64,000 nucleotides of DNA from Bdellovibrio svalbardensis (lineage in GTDB: Bacteria; Bdellovibrionota; Bdellovibrionia; Bdellovibrionales; Bdellovibrionaceae): positions 186,001 to 250,000 of the forward strand of contig NZ_JANRMI010000004.1 of NCBI RefSeq assembly GCF_029531655.1. The letters run 5' to 3'. The notes beneath the pieces were generated by a model. The model saw only the letters and a program-made list of their open reading frames with translations, was not told where the DNA came from and ran no database searches. Position 1 is the first letter of the stretch, and each line of letters opens with the position of its first letter. Position numbers and translations under genes: made by a program. Positions 25,881-36,500 of the stretch are shown here, piece after piece.

Positions 25881-27974
25881 ATGTCTAGGTCTAAAGCTCT
25901 TCACAAGCTGATGTTTGTGGCTGGCGTTCTCTTCTTTTTGTTGGTGACACTCCAGGCTCCGGCGCAGGTTTCAGCAGAAGCTCCAACTAAAGCGGCCGCA
26001 CCACTTCATCACAAACTTGATGTCGAAATTTTTCCGACACTCAAAATGATCAAAGCCCAAGACACGCTAACCTTTCCTGCGGATACTCCGCGCAAGATCA
26101 GTTTTCTTTTACATAAAGATCTTCAAGTCGCCGTCATCAGCGCAAACGATTCTTTGGTTGTTCTGCACCCGGCCACCCAAGCTGAGCCTTTTACAGAATA
26201 TGGTCTGACTTTAAGCTCACAAGACAACTCGGCGACATTGGTTTATTCCGGTGTGATCTATGATCCTGTGGTCGACAACGACAGTCGTGGTTTGATTTCC
26301 TTGGAGGGTGCAACACTTTTCGGAAGCACTTACTGGTATCCCGATGTTCTAGGTGCACAAAAAAGTTTTGAATTGAGCATTCGCACCCCGGCTGATTGGA
26401 AATCTTTGTCACAAGGACAAATGATCAGCCTTGAAAATCAAGGTTTGACCAATATCACTCGCTATAAAGAAATATACCCCCAAGAAGATATCTATCTGAT
26501 TGCTGGTCCCTTCAAAAGTTTTGAAACTGAGACTGCATCCGGAAAAAAACTGCGAGTTCTTTTGCGCAAAGATGAACCCGCTTTGGCACAAAATTTCCTA
26601 GCGGTGATGCCCGACTACATTCAACACTTCTCTGAAATCATTGCGCCTTATCCTTATGGAAGTTTTAGCGTCGTAGAGAATCTTTGGGAAACCGGCTACG
26701 GGATGCCGAGCTTCACTTTGCTGGGCTCCACAGTCGTACGTCTTCCATTCATATTAAACTCCTCCCTTCCCCATGAGATTCTTCACAACTGGTGGGGCAA
26801 TAGCGTCTATGTCGATTACGACAAAGGCAATTGGAGCGAAGGTTTAACAACCTACATGGCAGATTACTGGCAACAGGAAAAGATAAACGCAGACCGCGCC
26901 TATCGCATGAAGACCCTCGCTAACTATTCTGATTTTGTTACCACAAATCCAGCAAGCGATTTCCCGCTTCGTCAGTTCAAGGGCCGCCACAATTCCAGCT
27001 CTCAAGCCGTGGGTTATGGCAAATCCATGATGCTCTTCCATATGCTGGAGTTCCGCTTTGGCAAAGAGCTTTTCCAGAAGGCCCTTCAGGATTTCTACAA
27101 CGTGAACATCTTTAAGCGCGCAACTTTTAGAGATATCCAAACAAGTTTTGAGAAAATCACCAATCAAAATCTCGAGAGTTTATTCACGCAATGGCTGGAT
27201 CGCAAAGGGGCCCCGGTTATTGAATTGACTGACGTCAAAGTGATGCGTTGGTTGGACGGATCCAATGCGACGACTTATGTTTTGAGCCAGAAGCAAGAAG
27301 AGGTTTACAACCTCTCAATCCCGGTCATTTGGACTCTAGAATCTGGCGAAGAGGTTCGTCAGGTGGCGAAGCTTGCCGACAAATCGCAGATTTTCACTTT
27401 GGTTTCACGTTCTCGCCCTGTGAAAATCTCTGTCGATCCTGATTTCCATCTTTTCCGTTCTTTGTACACGGAAGAGCGCCCTGCCACCGTATCATCAGTG
27501 CTTGGCTCCCCTTCGGTGCATTTTTATTTTGACGGCAACAACGGCGGAGCCCAAGCCTTTGTTCAAAACTGGAGCAAAACCCTTGAAGGCAAAACCACTT
27601 TGCACAACGTGAGCGACGCCTTTGAGGTTCCTTCTGAAGGGGCCATTGTGCTGGTCGGAGATAACGCAGCCTTTGCAAACTTCATGAAGTCACAGTTGGC
27701 AGATCAGAAATTTCAGATCTCTGATTCTTCAATCACCATCGAGGATCAAGCTTTCGCGCTTTCTGAAGTGAGCACCGTGCTAGTCACACGCTTGAAAAAC
27801 AAACCAACTCAAGCTATCGTTTGGGTTCGTTGGAGTGCTGATAACAATCCAGGAGAATGGGCGAAGCGCCTTACTCATTATGGCAATATGGGTATTCTGG
27901 TTTTCAAGGGCCGTCCGGCTGTCTTGCAATCAAGCTGGCCGGTGACGGAATCGCCGCTTCAACGAAAAATGTAA
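25881..27974 (+). CDS. Exported M1-like gluzincin metallopeptidase
   Basis: 697 residues with a signal peptide (cleavage near VSA-EAP). The zinc site HEILHNWWGN lies at about residue 298, with the third-ligand Glu in NWSEGLTTY about 18 residues later, as in M1 aminopeptidases. An N-terminal beta domain (HKLDVEIFPTLKMIKAQDTL) resembles the M1 N-terminal saddle. The GxMEN exopeptidase motif is missing; the equivalent region reads ENLWETGYGMPSFTLLG. The last ~180 residues form an extra domain (SVHFYFDGNNGGAQAF...). Probably a periplasmic endo- or atypical peptidase; substrate unknown. AGGTAAACG precedes the ATG. Followed by tRNA-Arg. Confidence 0.8.
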   Translation: MSRSKALHKLMFVAGVLFFLLVTLQAPAQVSAEAPTKAAAPLHHKLDVEIFPTLKMIKAQDTLTFPADTPRKISFLLHKDLQVAVISANDSLVVLHPATQAEPFTEYGLTLSSQDNSATLVYSGVIYDPVVDNDSRGLISLEGATLFGSTYWYPDVLGAQKSFELSIRTPADWKSLSQGQMISLENQGLTNITRYKEIYPQEDIYLIAGPFKSFETETASGKKLRVLLRKDEPALAQNFLAVMPDYIQHFSEIIAPYPYGSFSVVENLWETGYGMPSFTLLGSTVVRLPFILNSSLPHEILHNWWGNSVYVDYDKGNWSEGLTTYMADYWQQEKINADRAYRMKTLANYSDFVTTNPASDFPLRQFKGRHNSSSQAVGYGKSMMLFHMLEFRFGKELFQKALQDFYNVNIFKRATFRDIQTSFEKITNQNLESLFTQWLDRKGAPVIELTDVKVMRWLDGSNATTYVLSQKQEEVYNLSIPVIWTLESGEEVRQVAKLADKSQIFTLVSRSRPVKISVDPDFHLFRSLYTEERPATVSSVLGSPSVHFYFDGNNGGAQAFVQNWSKTLEGKTTLHNVSDAFEVPSEGAIVLVGDNAAFANFMKSQLADQKFQISDSSITIEDQAFALSEVSTVLVTRLKNKPTQAIVWVRWSADNNPGEWAKRLTHYGNMGILVFKGRPAVLQSSWPVTESPLQRKM

Positions 27975-27992
27975 TAAGTTTTGAATTGCGAA

Positions 27993-28068
27993 GACCCCAT
28001 AGCTCAACAGGATAGAGCGTTCGTTTCCTAAACGATTGATCCCCGTTCGAGTCGGGGTGGGGTCACCA
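27993..28068 (+). tRNA. tRNA-Arg (anticodon CCT)
   Basis: 76 bases with encoded CCA. The acceptor stem GACCCCA pairs with TGGGGTC, D arm GCTC/GAGC, anticodon loop TTCCTAA (CCT, reads AGG), and T arm CCCCGTTCGAGTCGGGG. Confidence 0.94.
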
Positions 28069-28155
28069 TTTGTGAGCTAACCATCACCTTGACCAGAAAA
28101 TAAAAATGCCGAGCCTCAGTGTGTTCTGCCAGCCTGCAAATATCTCTCGAGCTTT

Positions 28156-28665
28156 TCAAGATTCAGACCACCCTTGAATGCATTCTTTCTGCAATTCATT
28201 CGGAATACCTTCTTGGGAAAGCTTAAAACAGCTAGTGTTTTTATCGACAGATTCAAACTCGAAGGTGATGTATCCAATCTCTGGCCATTCACCTGGCATT
28301 TTAGCTTCTTTAGCCGAAATCGCTCGACCTTGATCATCAGCGAACTGGTCGGTCATTACCAGGCGCTCGTTTTTTACGATCTCTTGAAATTGGCCGGTCA
28401 TTCCCGCGCCACTTTCAGCATGACCTTTCATGTTAATAAAATATCTGCCGCCTTCACGAAATTCCAGATCGATATGGTCAGCATGAAGTCCCGTCGGCCA
28501 CCACCACTCTTTCAGCGCTTCAACGCTGGCGAAGGCTTCAAAAAGTTTTGTTACGGGCACCTTGAAATCCCGATCAATTACCAACAACTTTGCTTGAGGG
28601 GTTGAATTCTTGTGCTCAGAAGTTTGACTTATTTGCGGCGCTGGTGTTGCATTGCATTCCATCAT
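28156..28665 (-). CDS. SRPBCC (AHSA1-type) domain protein with an apparent C-terminal frameshift
   Basis: About 169 residues. The SRPBCC/AHSA1 fold is evident: KLLVIDRDFKVPVTKLFEAF, then EALKEWWWPTGLHADHIDLEF, FREGGRYFINMKG, MTGQFQEIVKNERLVMTDQF and FELSQEGIP. The family normally ends in a helix 'GW...LekLe.yL'. Here the frame stops after QGWSES, while the next frame continues as LEKLERYLQAGRTH and ends at 28116. One missing base near 28158 explains this, so the gene is either recently truncated or there is a sequence error. Start: TTG/ATG/ATG cluster at 28668-28662; ATG 28665 taken. Ligand unknown. Confidence 0.75.
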   Translation of the reverse strand: MMECNATPAPQISQTSEHKNSTPQAKLLVIDRDFKVPVTKLFEAFASVEALKEWWWPTGLHADHIDLEFREGGRYFINMKGHAESGAGMTGQFQEIVKNERLVMTDQFADDQGRAISAKEAKMPGEWPEIGYITFEFESVDKNTSCFKLSQEGIPNELQKECIQGWSES

Positions 28666-28718
28666 CAACTTGGCAGAGCATCATCAAATCTTCGAGATGC
28701 TCCCCGTTCATTTGTCCT

Positions 28719-30551
28719 TTAAGTGCCGACATCCTTGGCTCCGTGGACGACATCCTCCAACTCCAGAGTGACACTTCTTAACACCTGCGCTTTTCGCGTC
28801 ATCACTTCGGCGGTTGCGGAAAGCTCTTCAGCGACTGAGGCATTGTTCTGCGAAGCCGAATCAATTTCGTTCATGGTCGTTCCGAACTGCTGAATCCCGA
28901 TACTTTGCTCTTTTGAAGAGCCCGAGATTTCTGAATTCAGAGTCGCAATTTGTTCCACCAGTTGGAGCATTTCCGTCAACGCAGCTTCTGTTTCTTCTGC
29001 CTTGACCGTCCCGTCATCCACAATGTCGGAGCTTCGGCTGATCAGTTGACTGATGTTTTTTGCGGCTTCAGAGCTACGGGCCGCCAGTGTTCTGACAGCT
29101 TCGGCCACTACAGCAAAACCTTTGCCTTGTTCTCCGGCACGCGCGGCCTCAACTGCAGCATTCAATGCCAGCAGATTTGTCTGAAAAGCAATATCGTCAA
29201 TGACACCGGTGATTTCAGAAATCTCTTTGGCAGATTCATTTATTTTCATAATGGAATCTTTAAGACTTGCCAGGGTTGCGCTGCTGCTCTCGGCTTTTTT
29301 CTGACACTTTTGTGACAGTTCTGCCGCTTTTTCGGCGCCTTCATTATTCTTTTTGGTGACTGAAGAAATCTCTTCCATGCAGGCAACAGAAGTTTCTATC
29401 GTAGCCGCGGATTCCACAGATCCTTTTGAAATAGCCTGACTTGCCACGCTGACTTGCTCACTTGAAGAGGCCACATCCAGTGTGTTTTCCGTAATTTTTT
29501 CTGAGATAGTCTGTATTCTTTTGGCCAGGGTTGCTACGACAAACCAGCACAACGCCAGTGCCAAGAGAGTCAAGACGAGCACACCCACAACGAAGTAAGT
29601 ATTGGCTGCAATCAGAGCCGAAAAAAGATCTTCGGAATTTGCCTGAACCAGGACTCCCCAACCAAGACTTGATATGAACTTTCCGTGTTCCAAGAAATTA
29701 TATCCCACCACTTGATCCTGCCCCGGTCGGCGAGGGTCTGAACCCAGAAAAACACCATGTTGCTTTTGCGTGATTCTGCTGACCGGTTCAAAATTCTTCA
29801 AAGACTGCTGTTTATGCAGGGCTTGATCGTCAGAGACCGACGCAAGAATTTCGCCGTCTTTGTTGACGACAGTCAGAAGAATCGAGTTGAGCTTTTTTGA
29901 TTTGTGATTCTCAAAAGCGGACTTGAGTTCATCCTGTACCCATTTGAAGTGCGCTCGATTCGACAAAACTCCAAGAATTTTGCCATTGTGATCTTTCACC
30001 ACGGAGCTGAAACTGTTGGAAAGACGCTTCTCTTTGTACACTTGATATATGTAAGGATCCTCGTTGGGCTGTTCTACGAAGGTTCCTGTGAATCCTTTAC
30101 CCGGGTCTTCGGTGAATTTTCCCTCAAGAGTGTTTTTGAACCATTCGGCATCTTTGAAGTTGAGATTAAAAAGTGGCTCTACGACAAGAGGATTGCCTTT
30201 AGCATCCTTGGTATTTGCAGCGATCAATTTTCCTTCCGGGGAAACGAACATAATCAAATCATAGATGCCATAAAGAGCTACATAGGAGTTGAATGAATCG
30301 GTGATTCTTTTTGCATCTGTATTCAAAAGGGCTTCGTTTTTTGCAAACGCCTGCACGTCTCCGTAGCGTTCATAAAACTGCGCAGCGATCGAAGCCGCCA
30401 AGGACTCGGAATGAAGATTGAAGCTTTGCATGATGTGTTCGCGTTGCGTGCTAAGTGATTCTTTAAATTGAAGATAGTTTAAGCCTTGAGTGACAATTAA
30501 GCAGAGCGCGAAGACAACTAGGAATTGAGCTTTAAGACTGAAGCGTTTCAT
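28719..30551 (-). CDS. Methyl-accepting chemotaxis protein with Cache sensor domain
   Basis: 610 residues. An N-terminal transmembrane segment ([18 protein letters not shown]) and a second at about residues 320-343 ([20 protein letters not shown]) enclose a ~280-residue periplasmic domain that resembles a double Cache ligand sensor ([52 protein letters not shown]). The cytoplasmic part is a long signalling coiled coil with the conserved tip [20 protein letters not shown] and [20 protein letters not shown], which contacts CheA/CheW. There is little or no HAMP domain. AGGGGT precedes the start. Ligand unknown. A CRP-type palindrome lies ~110 bases upstream. Confidence 0.93.
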   Translation of the reverse strand: MKRFSLKAQFLVVFALCLIVTQGLNYLQFKESLSTQREHIMQSFNLHSESLAASIAAQFYERYGDVQAFAKNEALLNTDAKRITDSFNSYVALYGIYDLIMFVSPEGKLIAANTKDAKGNPLVVEPLFNLNFKDAEWFKNTLEGKFTEDPGKGFTGTFVEQPNEDPYIYQVYKEKRLSNSFSSVVKDHNGKILGVLSNRAHFKWVQDELKSAFENHKSKKLNSILLTVVNKDGEILASVSDDQALHKQQSLKNFEPVSRITQKQHGVFLGSDPRRPGQDQVVGYNFLEHGKFISSLGWGVLVQANSEDLFSALIAANTYFVVGVLVLTLLALALCWFVVATLAKRIQTISEKITENTLDVASSSEQVSVASQAISKGSVESAATIETSVACMEEISSVTKKNNEGAEKAAELSQKCQKKAESSSATLASLKDSIMKINESAKEISEITGVIDDIAFQTNLLALNAAVEAARAGEQGKGFAVVAEAVRTLAARSSEAAKNISQLISRSSDIVDDGTVKAEETEAALTEMLQLVEQIATLNSEISGSSKEQSIGIQQFGTTMNEIDSASQNNASVAEELSATAEVMTRKAQVLRSVTLELEDVVHGAKDVGT

Positions 30552-30573
30552 TTGTACCCCTAAATATGCCTTT

Positions 30574-30601
30574 GGATCGGACAGATGCTTAGGCGCCTTT
30601 A
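30574..30601 (-). promoter_or_regulatory. Possible sigma-28-type promoter of the chemoreceptor
   Basis: On the minus strand, TAAA (30598-30601) then 16 bases then TCCGATCC (30574-30581) resembles the flagellar sigma consensus TAAA-N15-GCCGATAA, but the spacer is one base long and the -10 has three mismatches. Confidence 0.35.
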
Positions 30602-30659
30602 GGAGATATTGAAAACTCGCGCGGACGTAATCTTTTTAAATCAGATTATGTAGAGCTAT

Positions 30660-30675
30660 TGTGAATCAACTCACA
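30660..30675. promoter_or_regulatory. CRP-type palindrome upstream of the chemoreceptor
   Basis: TGTGA-ATCAAC-TCACA is an exact match to the CRP/FNR-family half-site pair, 109 bases upstream of the chemoreceptor ATG and 21 bases past the stop of the RCC1 gene. An activator bound here would sit about 100 bases from a promoter near 30574-30601. Confidence 0.6.
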
Positions 30676-30696
30676 ACAGCCACAATCATCGCAAGC

Positions 30697-33390
30697 TTAG
30701 AAACTTTCGTAGTACTGCTTCGTTGGTTTAGTTCTATAAAGTCCCAAATTACAATCCCAACCGATACAATAGATTTTATTAGTCGAAGTGGTCACAAAAA
30801 GATTTCCGCCACTGGTGATCCTCACTGGACTGCCATTCATCCCCGTGCGATCCACCAACACAGGAGTCGCGCTGTTATTCTCAGTGAGCACTGAATTGCC
30901 TGGAGCCCCCCAACAATAAATATTAAAAGCCGCATCCAAGATTCCACAAGAGCTGCCAGGTCCACCCTTAACTGATAGCGGCGCTGCCGCTGCCGCCAAC
31001 CCTCCCATGGATACCGCCACAGGTGTCGTCGATGTTGCAAAGCTATTATTTCCGAGTTGTCCCTGTCGAGAATCCCCCCAGCAATACACAATATTGTCAG
31101 CTGATACCCCACAGAATGTTTCAGTGGTCCCGTGAATATCAGAGAATAACTGAGAACCTGTCATTCCTGAAGTGTTCAATGCTTGCGGCGTATAGACAGA
31201 AGTGCCACTACTGTTTCCGGTTCGATTGTAATTTGAGTTGCCCCAGCAGTAGACCTTTTGATCTGTCATCAGGCCGCAGACGTGAAAACTCGTTACCACA
31301 ATCTTAGAGAAAAGTTTGGAGCCTGGTATCGCGCCGACACTAATAGGATAAGGTTTGTATTTGGTTGCCGACGACCCATTTCCCAAACCTGGATTATACA
31401 AAATATCCGAAGCACCTGACCCGCCCCAACAGTAGCCGACACCGTCCGTAGCAACGCCACATGCGACGTACTGAGCGATGTCGACATCTGAAAAGGTCGT
31501 CGCCCCCGTCATCGATGAGGTATCTACCGGAGTCAACGTGCTCACAGATGTAACCGTGCCGCCTTGGCCCACTGCTGCTCCCGATCCCGCACAATGAAGT
31601 TTATCGTCAAATGAAATTCCGCACATCGTATAGAAGCCCAAAGCTATTTTCTTAAACTTGGTGCTTCCGCTCATCGTAGAGACATCAATGGGAGTAACCG
31701 ATGCAACATCTGCATTTATACCCGGAACACTTGCACCCCAAACATAACCCGTGCCGTCTGACGAAATCAGCGCCACACCTTTTTTGTAAGAAGCATCGGA
31801 GGTGATCACCTGATCCCAGTACTGACCCATCGGCAAAGCCGATGTGCTGATTTCCTGTGGTTGGTAGGCTGGATTATCCTTAAATGAAGAATCTGCATAA
31901 GGATCTCCCCAGCAGTAAAGTCCCCCGTCACTGGATGTCGCACATGTACGCCCTTCATGCAAAGCGACTCCGGTAAAATAGGCACCACCGGAGAGAGCGG
32001 AACTATCCACAGCAACCGGGGACCACGCATCCGAGGCGCTGCCATTTCCTGTGAGGTAATGCCAGTTATCGCCAAAACAATAAATTTTGCCGAGATTTGA
32101 AATTCCACAACTTCCATTATGGCCGACCGAAGTCATAACGAACTTTTCGCTTGCAACCAGAGCGGCGGTATTGACAGCAATAGGAATGGCACTATCAACC
32201 TGCGTCCCATTGCCGAGCTGCCCAGTACTGTTGTCACCCCAGCAGTACATGACACTCTCTACCGTCACCGCGCAGGCGTGATTCATCCCAAGGGAAACCT
32301 GAACAAACTTTTGGATTCCGGCAACTCCCGAAACATCAACATAGACTGGAGTCACCGAATCCAACATGGATCCATTTCCTAACTGACCCTGATCGTTTTT
32401 TCCAAAACAGAAAAGCCGGCCATCACTTGTAACACCGCACGCGAACTCGCGACCAACTGACACCTGTGCAACTTTACCAGCAGTACCCGACAAACCTGAA
32501 AGATCCACCTTCACTGGGACCAAAGAGCTCGTCGCATCTATAACTCCAGAACAAAATAAGTCACCCACTGCAGACACCGCACAAAGGGACTCAAAATCCA
32601 TATCAAAATCAATAAATCGTTTCTCGCCAGCAACATTGGTCATAGCAACCGGAGTTGGCCGAAGTACTTCCATATCCCCAGTACCGACTCCCAACTCATT
32701 ACTATAGTTGTCGCCCCAGCAGTAAAGAGTTCCTTCGCTCGACAGCCCACAACTTGAGTAACTGGCCCCGGATACTTTATAAAAATCACCAGAGCCAGAA
32801 ATCAAGGAGGTATTCACTTCAAAGCCTCGATACTGCTCACCCTCGCTACTATCGCCTTTTCCCGTTTGGCCTCCGTAGTATGACCCCAAACATCGTACTT
32901 TCTTATTCACATCTGAATAACAAACGTACTCTTCTCCCAAGGCCAGTCTCGAGTGATTCATCGCCAGAGTGTTTGTCAGCGCCGGTGACGTTGTCAGAGT
33001 GTTGACGGAACCATCCTGGAATTCCACACTTCCTTCCGGAAGCTCAAATTCCACAGTTCCTGCCGCAGCTGAAACTGAAACATACAGATCAAACTCACGA
33101 TCGCTCGCAGTTGGCTGCACAATCACAATGAGTCCTTGAGACGTTCCTTTTTGAATAAAGTCGGAACTAGATAGTGAATCTGCTTTAATAGAAAGGTTGG
33201 AGATCAGTTTATATTTCTTTAAGCTGTCAAATTTGGAACTTAGAGCACTGGCATCTTCGACGATAAGAATTTGTTGATTAGAAGACAGACTTTTTTGAGA
33301 GACCACCGACGCGTCAAGAGTACACCCGGATATGGCTAATCCAACAGCAAACGTCGCCAAAGCTTGTAGAAAAGAACGAACCTGAAACAT
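30697..33390 (-). CDS. RCC1-repeat lipoprotein, probable double seven-bladed propeller
   Basis: 897 residues. The lipobox is AISGC (Cys ~23). After an N-terminal region of ~150 residues, the rest is built from RCC1-type repeats with the core CWGDNSTGQLGNG. I count 14 copies from CLGSYYGGQTGKG to CIGWDCNLG, with a period of about 50 residues; most begin with Cys-Trp/Phe-Gly. RCC1 repeats fold as seven-bladed propellers, so 14 suggests two propellers. Bacterial members are surface or secreted. It is divergent from the giant fibre gene at 33592. The start codon is inside an inverted repeat at 33384-33401. Confidence 0.88.
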   Translation of the reverse strand: MFQVRSFLQALATFAVGLAISGCTLDASVVSQKSLSSNQQILIVEDASALSSKFDSLKKYKLISNLSIKADSLSSSDFIQKGTSQGLIVIVQPTASDREFDLYVSVSAAAGTVEFELPEGSVEFQDGSVNTLTTSPALTNTLAMNHSRLALGEEYVCYSDVNKKVRCLGSYYGGQTGKGDSSEGEQYRGFEVNTSLISGSGDFYKVSGASYSSCGLSSEGTLYCWGDNYSNELGVGTGDMEVLRPTPVAMTNVAGEKRFIDFDMDFESLCAVSAVGDLFCSGVIDATSSLVPVKVDLSGLSGTAGKVAQVSVGREFACGVTSDGRLFCFGKNDQGQLGNGSMLDSVTPVYVDVSGVAGIQKFVQVSLGMNHACAVTVESVMYCWGDNSTGQLGNGTQVDSAIPIAVNTAALVASEKFVMTSVGHNGSCGISNLGKIYCFGDNWHYLTGNGSASDAWSPVAVDSSALSGGAYFTGVALHEGRTCATSSDGGLYCWGDPYADSSFKDNPAYQPQEISTSALPMGQYWDQVITSDASYKKGVALISSDGTGYVWGASVPGINADVASVTPIDVSTMSGSTKFKKIALGFYTMCGISFDDKLHCAGSGAAVGQGGTVTSVSTLTPVDTSSMTGATTFSDVDIAQYVACGVATDGVGYCWGGSGASDILYNPGLGNGSSATKYKPYPISVGAIPGSKLFSKIVVTSFHVCGLMTDQKVYCWGNSNYNRTGNSSGTSVYTPQALNTSGMTGSQLFSDIHGTTETFCGVSADNIVYCWGDSRQGQLGNNSFATSTTPVAVSMGGLAAAAAPLSVKGGPGSSCGILDAAFNIYCWGAPGNSVLTENNSATPVLVDRTGMNGSPVRITSGGNLFVTTSTNKIYCIGWDCNLGLYRTKPTKQYYESF

Positions 33391-33401
33391 ATAGATGTTT
33401 C
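33384..33401. promoter_or_regulatory. Inverted repeat covering the RCC1 gene start codon
   Basis: GAAACAT-ATAG-ATGTTTC, a perfect seven-base repeat with a four-base spacer. The ATG (33390) is one half of it. It could act as an operator or as an mRNA hairpin hiding the start codon, which lacks a good ribosome-binding site. Confidence 0.5.
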
Positions 33402-33591
33402 GGGTTTTAGTGAACGATCCTAAATCGAAATATCACAACACTCGCAAAGCTGGCCTCATCATACTTTTGTTCCTTCCCCGCTATCTCATTTTGAGAAAAT
33501 AATTTCAAAACCCAAACTAAAGTAGTACTCATTACATATTTGAAATACAAATCCCATTCAGGTTTACTGTTTCTTGTCCGATAAGAACAGT

Positions 33592-36500
33592 ATGGAACGT
33601 ACCTGCATAGCATTCATATTCACTATTTTATTCGGTCTTGGCGCTTGGGCTACGGGTCCTAGCACAACCAACTCGTTAACTTACCAAGGACGAATTCTAA
33701 AGGCTGATGGTAGCCCTCTAGAACACAACAACGTCAGCTTCCTATTTGAAATCACCAACCCTACTGGATCTTGCATTATCTACCGTGAACAAGTGAACGG
33801 CATCAACATGACCAACTCTGGTGGTGTGTTCGATGTACCTATTGGTTCTGGGACTAAGCTTTACCCTGCTGATCCTTTGTTCAAGATGGTCGATTCATTT
33901 AATAATGATCAAACATTCGTCTGTGATGGCGGAGTCTCTTACACTCCGATGATCGATGCGATCCGTGTTTTACAAGTTCAATTCCATGATGGCACAGGTT
34001 GGAAATCGATCAGTCCTTCAAGCGAAATTCGCAGTGTTCCTTTTGCTGCTTATTCAATCTCTGCAAAAAAACTTGGAACTAACGTCGCGTCTGATTTCGT
34101 TTTAAAAACGAGCATCCCAACTTGTACGGCTGGCCAAGTCCTTTCATCCAACGGAACCACGATTAGTTGCGTGAACGATGCCGGCGCGACGGGTCTTGTC
34201 TCTACTGTTGCGGGAAGCGGTCCAATTACTGTGACTGGAACTTCAAGTGTAACTGTTTCTGCCACGGTGGGAACAACTGCTGGCACCTTAGCTGCCGGAG
34301 ATGATTCACGTTTTAGCGATGCCCGTGCTCCGATGGGGGCTGCGGGTGGCGATCTTTCAGGAACCTATCCCAACCCCACTGTCGGCAACAATGCCATCAC
34401 GACTGCGAAAATCAATGATGCCGCGGTTACGACAGCCAAGTTATTTGCCAATCCCGGAATCAATAGACTTGTCTCCACAGATTCAACTACTGGAGCAACC
34501 CTCACTCATTTAGACTGTGCAGTTGGTGAACTCTTAACTTGGAGTGTTGCCAACGGTTGGCAATGTACTTCACAAAGCTCTTTGACAGTTGGCACCACTG
34601 TTAACTTTACCGGCTCTCTTGCTGGTGATGTTAGCGGAACACAAGGCGCTACTTCCGTAAATAAAATTAAAGGAATCACAGTAGATACGACAGGACTGAC
34701 GACGGGGCAGATTTTGAAGTATGACGGGACAAAGTGGGCCCCTGCTGCGGATAGCAATGCCGGTGGTACAATCACTGGCGTCACTGCTGGCACAGGTCTC
34801 ACGGGCGGCGGAACAACAGGAACTGTGACCTTAAACGTTGATGTTGGTACAAGCGCCAATCAAATTCCGCAACTGGATGCTGGTGGAAAAATTTCTTCTA
34901 GCGTGATGCCAGCTTTCACTGGTGATGCGACCAGCTCGGCGGGTTCAACAGCGTTGACTCTTGCAAACTCAGGAGTCACTGCAGGAACTTATAAATCTGT
35001 GACGGTCGATGCTAAAGGTCGTGTCACTTCTGGAACAAATCCTTCGACACTTGCTGGCTACGGAATCACAGATGCACTGCCATTAGCTGGCGGTACAATG
35101 TCTGGCGCTATTGACATGAATAGCAACAACCTCACGAATCTTGGCTACGTGACTATGTCAGCGAATAAATCTTTGCATCTATCAAACAATGCCGCTGACC
35201 CTGGCGGCTTGACCCTCGCTGACAAAGGTAAAACATGGTACAATACCACGACCAATCAAATTAAATATTGGGATGGAACGGCTGCGATTGCTCTAGGGGT
35301 TGCAGGTGCTGGCTTAACTTCACTTGGCGGGCAAACTGGATCTACACAAACTTTTGCTATCGGCACTTCTGGTGCTACCCCAGCATGGTCTTCTGGTTCG
35401 AACACTCACACATTAAATATTCCGATGGCCTCTTCCGCTGGCACGACTGCGGGGCTTTTAAGTAAAACTGATTATGATTCTTTTGCAGCGAAACAGGCCG
35501 CTGGAAGTTATATCACCGCCTTAACTGGTGATGTAACTGCTGCGGGGCCGGGATCTGCCGCCGCAACGATTGCTGCAAATGCAGTTACAACGGGTAAAAT
35601 ATTAGATGGCACCATTTTAGGTGCTGATTTGAATTTCACCGGAGTCAATAATGCCACATCAGGAATTACTATCGTAGACTCTACTGGTAAATTTAATAAC
35701 TTCTCTTGCGGAACTACGGGTCACGTTGCGACTTGGACTGTCACTGGCTGGGCCTGTCAGGCTCCTGCTACAAGTGGTACCGTAACCAGCGTGGCCACAG
35801 GAACTGGTTTGAGTGGTGGTCCGATCACTGGTTCAGGAACTATTTCATTGGCAAATACCGCGGTGACAGCTGGCACATACGGTTCAGCGACTCAAGTGGG
35901 CACCTTTACAGTGGATGCTCAAGGTCGCTTGAACTCAGCATCAAATGTGACAGTGACTCCGGCATGGTCTTCAATTACAAGCAAGCCAAACACTCTTTCT
36001 GGCTATGGGATCAATGATGCAGTCTCATCAACTTTGGCTTCTGGAAAAATTCTGGTGGGTGATGCCGTTAACGTTGCTACACCACAAACACTATCAGGAG
36101 ACGCAACCCTATCAAATTCAGGTTCACTAACTCTTGCATCCAGTGGCGTGACCGCGGGAACTTATTCTAAAGTCACAGTCGATGCCAAAGGCCGCGTGAC
36201 AGCTGGTGCGAATATCGCATCCGGTGATGTGACGACGGCATTGGGTTTTACACCTCTGAATAAGGCTGGCGATGTTATGTCAGGCCTTTTGGGCCTGAAT
36301 GGCGTAGCTGCCGACCCAGGAAGCCTAGTCGCTGGTGACAAAGGTAAAATGTGGTATCGTACAGATACTAATGAAATCAAGTATTGGAATGGTTCTACTG
36401 CCGTTGCATTAGGCATTTCCGGAGCTGGTTTAACTTCTTTGAACGGCCAAAGTGGTTCCACACAAACATTTGCAATTGGAACTTCAGGTACAGCTCCGGC

